Source of the DNA: JAWSVE01 sp050789445
GTDB taxonomy: Bacteria > Pseudomonadota > Gammaproteobacteria > Pseudomonadales > Cellvibrionaceae
NCBI GenBank assembly: GCA_050789445.1
Contig: JAILXR010000001.1
Span: 3,615,317-3,679,316, forward strand
Direction of reading: 5' to 3'
DNA length: 64,000 nucleotides
This document shows, in pieces, positions 7,995-17,416 of the stretch (position 1 is the stretch's first letter; every line of letters begins with the position of its first letter). A program made the position numbers and the translations under genes. The notes beneath the pieces are model-generated. The model was not told the origin of the DNA and searched no databases. It was given only the letters and a program-made list of their open reading frames with translations.

Positions 7995-9317
7995 GTGGCC
8001 AATACATCTATTAAGAACATAAAAAAAATCATTTCCGTTTTCTCGACACTGGCCATGATTGCTTGTGTGCTCAGTCTGTTCGCGTGTTCAAAAAGCGAAG
8101 AAAAGCAAACGGCGAATACACTTCATACTGAAACGGAAATATCGGGTAATAAGATAAATAATGTATTTTCAAAACGATTGGCTATTCCTAGAATTCCCCC
8201 ATTACCTGTTGAAGGTCGAACATCCGAACAGGTTGCCATGTTGGCAGATCGTCCAGATTACAATTTATATAAAACGTTAGCGCATCATGTTGAACTTTAT
8301 AATCGATGGACGCCGTTGGGCCGAGCTTTATTAAACGGTTCAAAATTACCAGCGCGTGATCGAGAAATTATTATGTTGCGAATGGGGTGGTTATGTCAGG
8401 CCGAGTACGAATGGTCGCAACATGCTCGTATTGCGACGGCTGATGATGTCGGTATGACATACGATGAAGTTAAAAAAATAGCTTCTGATCCGAATGGCGA
8501 TATGTGGACAGATTTCGAAAAAGCATTAATGAAAATGGTCGATGAACTACGATATGACGCAATGATCAGTGATGAAACCTGGAAAGCGTTAGCAACGCGA
8601 TATGATAACCAGCAAATTATGGATGCGCTGTTTACGGCGGCACAGTATCAGTTGGTGTCTATGGTGCTGAATGGCACGGGTATTCAATTAGACCCGATTT
8701 TAGAGCATCGCTTACCAACAGATATTGACTTGCCTGCATTAGCCGAAAAAACAAATAGTCATAGATTATCCTCTCCGCGAATTGCGCCTCTAAAAAATGA
8801 TGAGTTAAGTGAAGAACAGAAAAAAATGTTAGCGCCACAAGTACGTGAGGATGGGTCTGTTTTAAATCTTTATGCAACGTTAATAAATCATCCTGTACTT
8901 TACGGGCCTCGCTATACGTTCGGCAGTTACTTATTGAGAGAAACTAGTTTGCCGCCAGCCACTCGTGAATTATTAATTATGAGAACCGCATGGTTAATTA
9001 ATTCAGAGTATGAATGGGCGCATCATGTATCTTTTGCAAAAGAGGCTGGATTAAACGATAAACAAATAGAAAATATTACGATAGGTTCAGAATCTCCAGT
9101 TTGGAATGAAGAGCAAAAAGCGGTGATAAAAGCAGCTGACGAATTACGACAAGAAGCGTTTATTACGGACGAGACTTGGGCAACATTATTAAAATATTAC
9201 GATACGAAACAAATGGTAGAAATCTTGTTCACGGTAGGTGGGTACACGATGACGGGTTTAGCTATTAATAGTTTTGGTGTTCAAGTAGAAGATGGCTATC
9301 CGTCATTTCCAAAATAA
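7995..9317 (+). CDS. Lipoprotein with two carboxymuconolactone decarboxylase (CMD/AhpD-like) domains
   Basis: About 440 residues from GTG 7995, which has AGGGG five bases upstream. Starts at 7773 and 7881 are open but lack a good ribosome site. A lipoprotein signal follows (hydrophobic stretch ending LSLFAC). Two CMD-like repeats are visible, each with a conserved core: REIIMLRMGW then EYEWSQH in the first, RELLIMRTAW then EYEWAHH in the second. The CxxC pair of AhpD peroxidases is absent (LCQAE and LINSE instead), so disulfide-peroxidase chemistry is unlikely. Related CMD proteins are often encoded beside dehydrogenases and lactone-type catabolic genes. It leads an operon with a PQQ dehydrogenase and a VOC lipoprotein. 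The reaction is unknown; an exported lactone-handling or decarboxylating role is inference. Confidence 0.75.
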   Translation: MANTSIKNIKKIISVFSTLAMIACVLSLFACSKSEEKQTANTLHTETEISGNKINNVFSKRLAIPRIPPLPVEGRTSEQVAMLADRPDYNLYKTLAHHVELYNRWTPLGRALLNGSKLPARDREIIMLRMGWLCQAEYEWSQHARIATADDVGMTYDEVKKIASDPNGDMWTDFEKALMKMVDELRYDAMISDETWKALATRYDNQQIMDALFTAAQYQLVSMVLNGTGIQLDPILEHRLPTDIDLPALAEKTNSHRLSSPRIAPLKNDELSEEQKKMLAPQVREDGSVLNLYATLINHPVLYGPRYTFGSYLLRETSLPPATRELLIMRTAWLINSEYEWAHHVSFAKEAGLNDKQIENITIGSESPVWNEEQKAVIKAADELRQEAFITDETWATLLKYYDTKQMVEILFTVGGYTMTGLAINSFGVQVEDGYPSFPK

Positions 9318-9342
9318 TTACGTTAATAATTGAGTGATAATA

Positions 9343-11631
9343 ATGAATAACTTTAAAAATTTAAAAACGGCCTCACCGTTGACGCTAGTAACAGCATTGC
9401 TTATGACCGGTTTGACAATATCGGGAGCACAAGCGCAAACCGGTGCTCCTAATGGTGAGTGGCACACATGGGGCGGTGATTTAGGTTTTACTCGCTATGC
9501 CGACTTAGATCAAATAAATAAAAAGAATGTTGAAAAATTATCGCTTGCATGGCGTTGGAAATCCTTGCCGCACGGAAGTCGTCCTGATAATAATTTAAAA
9601 GCAACACCGCTGATGATTGATGGAGTGTTATATACGCCAACAGGTGTTCACCAAGCCGCTGCGTTAGATCCTGCCACGGGAGAAACCTTATGGGTTTTTT
9701 CTCCAGAGCCCGCTGATATTGGCGGAAGAAATCCGTCATCAAGTAGTCGTTCATTAGCGTACTGGACCGATGGAAAAAACAAACGACTATTTCATAACAC
9801 ACTCGATGGCCGATTAATTTCTATTGATGCAAAAACGGGTGAGGCTGATCCAGCTTTTGGTGATGATGGTTACATTGTTTTGAAAAACCAATTAACGGAT
9901 CGTGAAGTGCCTTTTGTTGGTTCTTCATCTCCGCCAACCGTTGTTGGTGATGTTGTTGTTGCACAAGTGGTTACTTATATCACTTCTCCTAACAAGCAAG
10001 CGCCACCTGGACACATTCGTGGTTACGATGTAAGAACGGGGAAATTATTGTGGACGTTTCATACTATTCCGCAAAAAGGTGAATTTGGGAATGAAACTTG
10101 GGAAAAAGAATCATGGAAATATACTGGCAATACTGGCGTATGGAGCATGATGAGTGCAGATTCCGAAACAGGTTATGTTTATTTGCCCGTCGAAGCGCCA
10201 TCACACGATTTTTATGGCGGTCATCGTTTAGGTGATAATTTATTTGCGCAAAGTTTAGTGTGCCTTGATGCAAAAACAGGTAAGCGAGTGTGGCACTATC
10301 AAATGGTTCATCATGGTTTGTGGGATTATGACCCGCCATCGGCACCGATATTAGGTGACATAGTTGTCGACGGAAAAAAAATAAAAACCGTCACACAATT
10401 AACGAAACAAGGAATGTCATTTGTTTTTAATCGCGTTACTGGTGAACCCGTTTGGCCGATTGAAGAAAAGCCTGTTCCACAATCCACCGTTCCCGGTGAG
10501 CGTAGCGCGCCAACTCAGCCATTTCCAACTAAACCTGCTCCTTATGTTCCGCATGGTTACAGTGAAGATGGCTTAATTGGGTTTACGCCAGAACTAAGAA
10601 AAGAAGCAATTAAAATTGCCGAACAATATGTTCGCGGGCCAATTTATACTCCACCAACAAGAATCGACACAGAATCAAAAAGCGGAACTCAGGGCACTTG
10701 GGTTCAGCCGGGATATGGGGGAGGATCGAACTGGAATGGTGGTGCCTTTGATGTAGGAACGGGTTACATGTATGTTCCTACAAGAAATAATGCCATGATT
10801 GCTCGGTTAGCAAAAGCAGATCCATCACTGACGGATTGGGATTATATTCGAGCGACTACGATGACGGCTCAAGGCCCACAAGGATTGCCCATCGTTGCTC
10901 CACCCTGGAGTAAAGTTACGGCAACAGACATGAACAAAGGCGAACACGTTTGGTGGAGATCTATTGGCAGTGCACCCGATAGCGTTCGAAATCATCCAGC
11001 ACTTAAGGGATTAGATTTAGACTTTGATAATATGGGTTATCCCGGTGTGAGGCCGGTTCCACTTGTAACCAAGTCATTATTTTTTTTGGCAGAAAGTGGA
11101 AATTTAAGTGGTGACCCTGGTACAAAAATATTTCATGCTTATGATAAAAAGACCGGAAAAACTGTTGCAGAAATAAAATTGCCGAGTAAAGTTTCCGGCG
11201 GTCCAATGACTTACCAGCACAAAGGAAAACAATATATTGTTATGGCGATAGCGACCCAAGAGCACCCAGCTGAACTCATTGCACTAGCGCTACCAGAAAA
11301 AGGAAAACCTAAAGAAGTGCCAACGCATTCGGCATTGGATTTCATCACAAAAGGAACCGATGTGGAAGAGATCACGGCGTCAAAAGAAACGCTCATACTT
11401 GGTCGTAAAGTGTTTGCGGAAACCTGTTCAATTTGCCACGGTAGTGGCGGTGAAGGTATAGCCGGAGGAGCGCCAGCTCTTACTGGAATGACAGAACTAA
11501 CCAATATACTGCGAGCTGTGACACAAGGTGGTGTTGAAATGCCGCCGATGAAACAAATGCTAACGGGCGAACAAATTGATGCTGTGAGTAAATTTGTCGC
11601 AATAGATCTCAACAAACCGTCATCATATTAA
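9343..11631 (+). CDS. Periplasmic PQQ-dependent dehydrogenase with C-terminal cytochrome c domain
   Basis: A 762-residue quinohaemoprotein. A Sec signal peptide (ending SGAQAQ, near residue 32) leads to an eight-bladed PQQ propeller beginning with the typical WGGDLGFTRYADLDQIN. Signature elements include WSMMSAD, HHGLWDYDPPSAP (likely containing the catalytic Asp) and TKQGMSFVFNRVTGEP. At residues 695-699 is a haem c site, CSICH, with MPPM downstream as the likely axial Met. It would oxidise an alcohol, aldose or polyol in the periplasm and pass electrons through its own haem to the respiratory chain. I chose ATG 9343 over an in-frame GTG three codons earlier. It lies 25 bases after the CMD gene in an operon. 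The substrate cannot be read from sequence, and no PQQ biosynthesis genes are in the window. Confidence 0.88.
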   Translation: MNNFKNLKTASPLTLVTALLMTGLTISGAQAQTGAPNGEWHTWGGDLGFTRYADLDQINKKNVEKLSLAWRWKSLPHGSRPDNNLKATPLMIDGVLYTPTGVHQAAALDPATGETLWVFSPEPADIGGRNPSSSSRSLAYWTDGKNKRLFHNTLDGRLISIDAKTGEADPAFGDDGYIVLKNQLTDREVPFVGSSSPPTVVGDVVVAQVVTYITSPNKQAPPGHIRGYDVRTGKLLWTFHTIPQKGEFGNETWEKESWKYTGNTGVWSMMSADSETGYVYLPVEAPSHDFYGGHRLGDNLFAQSLVCLDAKTGKRVWHYQMVHHGLWDYDPPSAPILGDIVVDGKKIKTVTQLTKQGMSFVFNRVTGEPVWPIEEKPVPQSTVPGERSAPTQPFPTKPAPYVPHGYSEDGLIGFTPELRKEAIKIAEQYVRGPIYTPPTRIDTESKSGTQGTWVQPGYGGGSNWNGGAFDVGTGYMYVPTRNNAMIARLAKADPSLTDWDYIRATTMTAQGPQGLPIVAPPWSKVTATDMNKGEHVWWRSIGSAPDSVRNHPALKGLDLDFDNMGYPGVRPVPLVTKSLFFLAESGNLSGDPGTKIFHAYDKKTGKTVAEIKLPSKVSGGPMTYQHKGKQYIVMAIATQEHPAELIALALPEKGKPKEVPTHSALDFITKGTDVEEITASKETLILGRKVFAETCSICHGSGGEGIAGGAPALTGMTELTNILRAVTQGGVEMPPMKQMLTGEQIDAVSKFVAIDLNKPSSY

Positions 11632-11664
11632 TAGATAAAGAAAATAATAATGGAGAATAATTGG

Positions 11665-12645
11665 ATGAAAAGTTTAACAACGAAAACACAAAACCCAGTC
11701 GTTATCGCCGGTATTGCCATACTTAGTTTCATGCTTATCTCAGGCTGTACTGAAAAGAGCCAAGAGGTAACGGCTGAAGCGCTAGAGCAATCATTGGAGA
11801 GCGTGGCTGTTGACATTAAAGAGATGGAAGAAAGAATTGGAGAAAAAGCGGGCGAGATAAAAGAAGCAGCTACCTCATCAGAAAAAGAAATACCCCAGAC
11901 GGCCCATGTGATTGGTGCTGCAAAATTAATTGTGGATAATTTAGCTGAGACGCAAAAGTTTTACGAGTCTATGTTTGGCATGAAAGAGGTTCGTCGATAC
12001 GACTATGATCTCGATACGTTTGAAGAAACAATTATGGGGTTTGATGGGGGTGGTGCGACCTTGGCATTATTTGCGCCAAATGACAAAGTTGAAATGCCGT
12101 TAAAAAAACCAGCGGCTCCATTAGTACTTATCTATACACCTGAATTTAAAGCGATCACAAAAAGAATAGAAAATGCTGGATACCCTGTTAGCATTTTTAT
12201 GACAAAAGAAACGGGGCCTTTTAATGTTGCTATCGCTCGCGATCCAAGTGGTAATGCAGTAGAAATATTTGGCCGTGATAGTGCTGAATATGAAGTGGGT
12301 GGTTCAAAGTTAATGGTTGATGACCGTGTGGCTGCTGAAGAATTTTATAAAGAAATTCTGGATGCAACTCCGAGAGATTATTATAAAACATCAACATACG
12401 ACGAAGTAATTGTTAGTTATGGCGATGGACCTTTTCATGCGCTTTATCAACCTCTAAATGAAGACCCATTACCTAAAAGTATTTTTCCACAAACGGCTAT
12501 CTATACGACAGATTTTGATGGCGTACTAGCGAAAATAGAAAAAAGAGGTTTGGGGTATCGTGAAGTGAAAACACAAATTGAGGACTTAAGGATTATTATT
12601 GCCAAAGATACTGCAGGTAATGCGATAGAAATTATTAGTAGGTAA
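11665..12645 (+). CDS. Lipoprotein with two VOC (glyoxalase-like) domains
   Basis: About 326 residues from ATG 11665, which has GGAG about ten bases upstream; an ATG five codons earlier is also open. A lipoprotein signal ends at LISGC near residue 28. A charged helical linker (about 30-75) follows, then two VOC folds. The first starts with AKLIVDNLAETQKFYESMFG and ends ARDPSGNAVEIFG; the second starts with SKLMVDDRVAAEEFYKEIL and ends AKDTAGNAIEIISR. VOC proteins are metal-dependent isomerases, dioxygenases or binding proteins. An exported, lipid-anchored double VOC is uncommon. It is the third gene of the CMD-PQQ operon, 33 bases after the dehydrogenase, and a terminator follows. The metal ligands and reaction are not determined. 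Confidence 0.8.
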   Translation: MKSLTTKTQNPVVIAGIAILSFMLISGCTEKSQEVTAEALEQSLESVAVDIKEMEERIGEKAGEIKEAATSSEKEIPQTAHVIGAAKLIVDNLAETQKFYESMFGMKEVRRYDYDLDTFEETIMGFDGGGATLALFAPNDKVEMPLKKPAAPLVLIYTPEFKAITKRIENAGYPVSIFMTKETGPFNVAIARDPSGNAVEIFGRDSAEYEVGGSKLMVDDRVAAEEFYKEILDATPRDYYKTSTYDEVIVSYGDGPFHALYQPLNEDPLPKSIFPQTAIYTTDFDGVLAKIEKRGLGYREVKTQIEDLRIIIAKDTAGNAIEIISR

Positions 12646-12703
12646 CAGTAAATCAGTAATCATCAGTCGGCTTGGAGTGCCGATTCGTGAAAGTAATTCA
12701 AAT

Positions 12704-12742
12704 AAAAACCGCGTATATCTTAATGCTGTACGCGGTTTTTTT
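12704..12742 (+). terminator. Rho-independent terminator after the CMD-PQQ-VOC operon
   Basis: A GC stem of ACCGCGTA and TACGCGGT, flanked by an A-run before and seven T residues after (12736-12742), with a loop of about 14 bases. Its position 58 bases after the VOC gene closes that operon. Confidence 0.88.
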
Positions 12743-13122
12743 ATGTTTTCAGCTTTACATAACATTTGTTATGGATGACTGGTTGGTTAAAGTTGTTGTT
12801 TTATAGCTCTAAATTATTAAAGTGTGAAAGAGGTACTGTTAATGCCATCTAAGTACTATAAAGCAGAGTAAGTACGTTTTATAATGGAAAAAAGTATTTT
12901 ATTTAGCGACAAAAAAAATATCGTTTTTTTAGTTTGCAGTGCAAACTAAATTGCATGCCATTGTTTTTTTGGTAATAGCATTGATAGCAATAATGGCTAA
13001 AACAATAAAAGAAAGGACCTAATTAATATTCCCTACATCATTTTCATGTCGAGAAAATGGTATTCAGTGATTTATCTACTGATAATAAACAGCAATAAAT
13101 TATAAAAATAATAGAGGTGTTT
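12743..13122. promoter_or_regulatory. Regulatory gap upstream of AraC-type gene with perfect palindrome
   Basis: A non-coding, AT-rich stretch. Its notable element is a perfect inverted repeat at 12928-12950, with 11-base arms (TTTAGTTTGCA and its complement) around a single central G. It is far larger than chance would readily give and lies about 170 bases before the AraC-family start, so it is a candidate operator or autoregulatory site. The segment ends in AGAGGTG, the ribosome site for the ATG at 13123. Confidence 0.5.
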
Positions 13123-14220
13123 ATGGATGTAAATTCAAAAATAATACCATTGGAGTTGCACCCAATGGGTTTTATTGAAGCGTTTATCCATTTCGGCGCT
13201 GATTTAGATCAGCTGCTAGAAAAAACTCATATCAATCGTAATATGTTAGGTGCGAAAGGAATAAAAATTTCTTACCAGCAGCAATCTCAATTAATCCAAA
13301 ACGGAATAAGCTTATGTAACAAGCCAGGGTTAGGTTTGCTTGTAGGCCTGTATATGGACTGGAGCTATAACGGCACAGTAGGATCAGTTGTCCATTGTAG
13401 TCCAAGCATGAAAGAGGCGGGTGCTGCGATGCGACGTTACTTAGTCATCGCTCAACCCTACTATGCGATGCATATTAGTGAACCGCATGTCTACATTGAT
13501 GAAAATCAACAGCTTGTTAATCCTTTGCGTTTTTTTCTGAATGAATCTGCGGACAAAATGCTATTTGAGTTTGAGTTGGAATACCGATTAGCTGTTACTT
13601 TAAGGTTGGTTGATCTCTGCGGTAATAAAAATATTGATGATCCTTCTGTACACCTATATATGAAAAAATCTAAACCGGCTCATGCTCATCTTTACGAACA
13701 ATTGCCGGTTACAACAGTGACGTTTGATTGTGAGCAAACAGCGATATCTAGCCATTACACTTTTTTCACTGAGACCTGGCGCGAGCTTAGAAGACCTAGT
13801 TTTGATCGCTTGATGTTGCAATGTGAAAAAGAACTGACTGATGCCAACATCGAAACTTCATTTGCAGTAAAAGTTCGTTGGCATGTAGGCTTATATTTTA
13901 ACGAGCAGGTAGCTCTTGAAACCATTGCAGGGAATTTATCAATGACCCCGCGTGCATTAACTCGAAAGTTAGCATTGGAAGGGACTAGTTTCCGAAATAT
14001 TGTTCACGAAGTAAGAATGGAAATGACAGCATTTCATTTACGTTCATCAACATTAAGTGTCGATCAAATTTCAGAAATTATGGGTTTTTCAAGCCCTTCA
14101 AGTTTGCGACGTGCTGTGAAAAACTGGAGCGGTGAAACGGCCGGTCACCTTCGGTCGTCACCCCCTTCTAATGTGTCAACAACTGAACGATTCAAGCAAC
14201 ATCGATCCCCTTTGCATTAA
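13123..14220 (+). CDS. AraC-family transcriptional regulator (OruR-type N-terminal domain)
   Basis: About 365 residues from ATG 13123, preceded by AGAGGTG; an upstream GTG two codons earlier is unlikely. The first roughly 200 residues resemble the arabinose-binding-like domain found in OruR/MmsR-type regulators (PLELHPMGFIEAF at the start and GTVGSVVHCSPSMKEA in the middle). The C-terminal third carries the two AraC helix-turn-helices: VALETIAGNLSMTPRALTRKL, and SVDQISEIMGFSSPSSLRRAVKNWSG. Such regulators usually activate adjacent catabolic operons in response to a small acid, ester or sterol-like ligand. It sits between the CMD-PQQ-VOC operon and a Lif-like gene, either of which could be its target. 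The ligand is unknown. Confidence 0.88.
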   Translation: MDVNSKIIPLELHPMGFIEAFIHFGADLDQLLEKTHINRNMLGAKGIKISYQQQSQLIQNGISLCNKPGLGLLVGLYMDWSYNGTVGSVVHCSPSMKEAGAAMRRYLVIAQPYYAMHISEPHVYIDENQQLVNPLRFFLNESADKMLFEFELEYRLAVTLRLVDLCGNKNIDDPSVHLYMKKSKPAHAHLYEQLPVTTVTFDCEQTAISSHYTFFTETWRELRRPSFDRLMLQCEKELTDANIETSFAVKVRWHVGLYFNEQVALETIAGNLSMTPRALTRKLALEGTSFRNIVHEVRMEMTAFHLRSSTLSVDQISEIMGFSSPSSLRRAVKNWSGETAGHLRSSPPSNVSTTERFKQHRSPLH

Positions 14221-14310
14221 ATTAAAATATTATGCATAAAAGAAAGTTTGGTTTTTAGGGTTTTTTATAAATATAAAAAACGAAAAAATATTTTCGAGTC
14301 AATATCTAAT

Positions 14311-15426
14311 ATGGGAAATCAAAAGAAAGTAATTGTTATCGGCGCAGTCACTCTGGTGAGTATTGTAGTTTTATCATTTTTTTTCTTGCCTAGTTTTATA
14401 CAGGATAAAAAAATAGCAGGGATCAAAAATTATGTGTCCGGAGGAGAATCAAACACCAATAGCATTGCCGAGAAATGGAAATGGGATAATTTTGAAGATA
14501 AGGATATCAATACAGCTATTCGAAAAGCAGAAGAGAGAGAAGAGAAGGGTACAGATGAGGCAGAAGAGAAGTTGTTCGAGTTTGATGTCGTGGTTGTCTA
14601 TTCAGCGTTAGCTGCTGTCGGGATAGATGACAACGGTGATGTCATTATCGATAGTAAAGCCTTAGATGCCCTAGAGGATGCATTTTCAAAATTACCGGAA
14701 GAATTAACAGGAACGGAACTTGAAGAGCTTTTACAGCTTATTAAGACTGGGCTACCCGGCGCAGCGGGCGAGCAAACAGCAGAGATAATCGATCAGTTTC
14801 AGCGCTTTAAGATTGCGGAAAGAGATTTTAATGCTGTCATGCCTGAGCCAAAGAATGCTAGTGAAGCATTGGAGATATTTAATAAAAAGGTTGCGTTACG
14901 AGAATCTATTTTAGGGTTTGATGTTGCTAATAAATTATTTTCTCAAGAGCAGGCTCAGTCACGACATATGTTGGAGCTTATGGCGATTAGTGGTGATATA
15001 TCCTTAAGTGATGAAGAAAAGAAAACTCGGATAAAAACGTTGAACTCAGAAAATAATTCACTCACTAATAACTATTCCATGAAAAATCCGCGTGATGATG
15101 AAATGGTAGAGAATAATGTTCTCATTTTGAGACAACAAGGAACAAGTGAAGAGAAAATATCAGCATACAGATTTGAACATCTGGGGGAAGAAAAAGCATC
15201 GTTGTTAATGAAGCAAGAAGAGGCTGAAAAAAAAGAGAAACATCTATGGGCGCAACGCTATGAATTGTTTAGTAAAGAGAAAAAGACCATTCTTTCTGCC
15301 GAGTTGCCAGAAGACGATCAAAAATTTCAAATTGAAGCATTGTTAAAGCAATACTATGATGAATCTGAGCTTGATGCCGCGCGCGCATATGATCGTAGTC
15401 AAGGTAATCCACAAAGCAATAATTAA
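14311..15426 (+). CDS. Divergent lipase-foldase (Lif)-like membrane-anchored chaperone, copy 1
   Basis: About 371 residues from ATG 14311; an upstream TTG at 14248 is open but unlikely. One N-terminal transmembrane helix (about residues 8-28) is followed by an extended, charged helical periplasmic domain, the layout of lipase-specific foldases (Lif/LimB). Family-like segments include YSALAAVGIDDNG, GLPGAAGEQTAEII, RESILGFDVANKLFSQEQ and SLSDEEKKTRI. The usual RxxFDY motif is not obvious, with EFDVVVVYSAL in its place, so it is a divergent member. Classic Lif proteins hold secreted lipases during folding before type II export. No classic lipase gene is adjacent; an AraC regulator lies upstream. 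It shares segments with the genes at 23297 and 26031. Confidence 0.7.
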   Translation: MGNQKKVIVIGAVTLVSIVVLSFFFLPSFIQDKKIAGIKNYVSGGESNTNSIAEKWKWDNFEDKDINTAIRKAEEREEKGTDEAEEKLFEFDVVVVYSALAAVGIDDNGDVIIDSKALDALEDAFSKLPEELTGTELEELLQLIKTGLPGAAGEQTAEIIDQFQRFKIAERDFNAVMPEPKNASEALEIFNKKVALRESILGFDVANKLFSQEQAQSRHMLELMAISGDISLSDEEKKTRIKTLNSENNSLTNNYSMKNPRDDEMVENNVLILRQQGTSEEKISAYRFEHLGEEKASLLMKQEEAEKKEKHLWAQRYELFSKEKKTILSAELPEDDQKFQIEALLKQYYDESELDAARAYDRSQGNPQSNN

Positions 15427-16050
15427 TGAGGCTTAGTGGTGTAAATACACTAAAATAAATTGATTGTTCCTTGCTAGCTATTCAAGTGAATAGCTAGGGT
15501 TAATTTAAAATTTTTACCAAAGATTTCCTATTAAGAATAATTATAATAATGGTTCTTGGTTGTAATCTTTGACCTGCATTACTTTAATGGGGTGAAGAAA
15601 GGTGGAAGTATTAACAATACAGTTGTAGGGATTAAGGGTAATTATTCTTTATGTGAAAAATATAAATATATTGGAAGATAAAAAACCAGCACCAAAAAAA
15701 TGGGGTTAACTTGATGCTGGGTAAAAAAGAAAGATATAAAGCATTGAACACATTGGTGAAGATTTTAGTCGATATTTTGTGTTTAAGATCAACGATTACT
15801 TTTTGATAAAATACTGAAGAGTATTCTAAAGATTAATACCAGGAACTTACTATTACATGAATAGCCAAAAACCTCCTGAAATGGATTTTGAGGAAATAAA
15901 AAGGTCATTTTTTCTAAAATGGGCTTATGAAAATTAGTTCAGTGAAAGATCGGGGAGAAGTAATAATAGTTTTTCTGTCGAGCATCACAGATATGTAATA
16001 CGTAATTTTAATGTTTTCTGTAATAATCCCGGTTGTTTTTCAGTCGTTCA
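15427..16050. other. Long non-coding gap with an 11-bp perfect inverted repeat
   Basis: About 620 bases with no convincing gene. At 15474-15497 two 11-base arms (CTAGCTATTCA and its complement) are separated by two bases, right after the Lif-like gene. This may be a weak terminator or a protein site, since no strong T-run follows. The rest is AT-rich. One 26-codon frame (15857-15937) is present, but its AGGA is too distant to be persuasive. The gap ends in the strong hairpin at 16051. Confidence 0.45.
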
Positions 16051-16080
16051 TAAAAAACCGAGGCAGGCCTCGGTTTTTTA
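16051..16080. terminator. Bidirectional Rho-independent terminator
   Basis: A six-base GC stem (CCGAGG with CCTCGG) and a 4-base loop, extended by six A residues before and six T residues after. It can therefore act on either strand. It lies 67 bases beyond the stop of the minus-strand oxidoreductase gene and also ends any plus-strand transcript coming through the preceding gap. Confidence 0.85.
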
Positions 16081-16146
16081 TGAGTATTTTATTCGTTATT
16101 TTTTGCATCTACGTCCTGTGAAGTAGAAAACAGAAACTAGGAGTGT

Positions 16147-17163
16147 TTATTCTTCAGCGATCTTAACTAATTGCTTGCCAAAGTTTTTACCTTTTAATAA
16201 GCCACGGAATAATTCAGGCGCATTTTCTAGACCTTCGCCCACACATTCTTTGAATTTAATTTTACCTTCTTTAATCCATTGGCCTAGTTGAGTTGATGCT
16301 TCTAGCCAACGATCATCCCATTCGGTCACAACAAAGAAACGATGTTCAGGAACATTTTTCGCATCTTTAAAAATGTGGAAAGGAGAGCGTACTTGGGTAG
16401 CATCTTTTGCGTTGTAGCCAGAAACGTATCCACAGATAGGTGCGCGTGAACCAGGATTAAATAATTTTGAAACTGCTTCAGATACTGCTCCGCCGACATT
16501 TTCAAAATAAACATCAACCCCCTTAGGGCAAGCGGCTGCTAATTTTTCTTCAAAGTCTGCAGCCTTGTAATCGATACAATCATCAAAACCTAATTCATCT
16601 TTTACGTAAGCACATTTTTCTGGACCACCGGCAACACCGACAGCGCGCAGACCAAGAATTTTTGCCATTTGGCCGACAACAGATCCTACAGCACCTGATG
16701 CAGCAGCAACGACTAACGTTTCTCCAGCTTTTGGTTGGCCAACTTCAGTTAAGCCCCAATAAGCTGTTCGGCCTGGCATTCCAATAACACCAAGATGCAT
16801 ACTCAGTGTGCCATTGTTTAAATCAACAGGGCGAACTCTAGCGTCATCGGCATCAGCAACATAATGTGTTTGCCAGCCAGTATAAGCCGTAACGTAATCG
16901 CCAACTTTGTATTTGTCAGATTTTGAATCGACAATAACGCCGGCAGATTCTGCAGTCATCACTTCGCCAATTTTCAAAGGATCCACATAAGATTTTGCGT
17001 CATTCATTCGGCCACGCATATATGGGTCTAGGGACATCCATAAGACTTTTATGGTTACTTGGTTATCTCTTAATACTGGAAGTTCCTTTTCTTCAATAGC
17101 AAAGCAACTATCGTCTGGTTCGCCTTCTGGTCTTTTTGCTAATACAACGCGTTTTGATTTCAT
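16147..17163 (-). CDS. NADP-dependent medium-chain oxidoreductase (CurA / 2-alkenal reductase-like)
   Basis: About 338 residues from ATG 17163, with GGAG nine bases upstream; a TTG six codons earlier is open. It is a zinc-independent MDR-superfamily enzyme of the leukotriene B4 dehydrogenase / CurA / YncB group. Markers are SLDPYMRGRM near the N-terminus, the nucleotide-binding turn AAASGAVGSVVGQ (about 150-165), YFENVGG and ICGYVSGYN. These enzymes reduce the C=C bond of enones, enals or curcumin with NADPH in the cytosol. It is a stand-alone gene followed by a strong terminator. It could serve detoxification or a breakdown pathway linked to the neighbouring exported enzymes, but nothing in the sequence proves the substrate. 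Confidence 0.9.
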   Translation of the reverse strand: MKSKRVVLAKRPEGEPDDSCFAIEEKELPVLRDNQVTIKVLWMSLDPYMRGRMNDAKSYVDPLKIGEVMTAESAGVIVDSKSDKYKVGDYVTAYTGWQTHYVADADDARVRPVDLNNGTLSMHLGVIGMPGRTAYWGLTEVGQPKAGETLVVAAASGAVGSVVGQMAKILGLRAVGVAGGPEKCAYVKDELGFDDCIDYKAADFEEKLAAACPKGVDVYFENVGGAVSEAVSKLFNPGSRAPICGYVSGYNAKDATQVRSPFHIFKDAKNVPEHRFFVVTEWDDRWLEASTQLGQWIKEGKIKFKECVGEGLENAPELFRGLLKGKNFGKQLVKIAEE

Positions 17164-17416
17164 TTTTGAGTGCTCCACCAAATGGTTTGTGATCTAAAAA
17201 GTGCGAAGATACTAGCTCAAAGCATTCGTACTTAATAGGGTTAGATTTACGACTGATATAAATAACCTGTTTTTTCTTAGATGAGGTTGTTAGAAAGCTT
17301 GTATTGCAAGCAGTGTTATCAATTTTCTTTATTCTTTTGAATAGATTTTAGGGTGACTTAAAAGTCCTTTACCAATAACCCCATTTTACTAGATGGCTGT
17401 AAATGGTTATTAAACT

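Noticed and set aside
15857..15937. 26-codon open frame in the gap after the first Lif-like gene
   Set aside because: The AGGA upstream is about 12 bases away and the peptide is too short to judge without conservation data.
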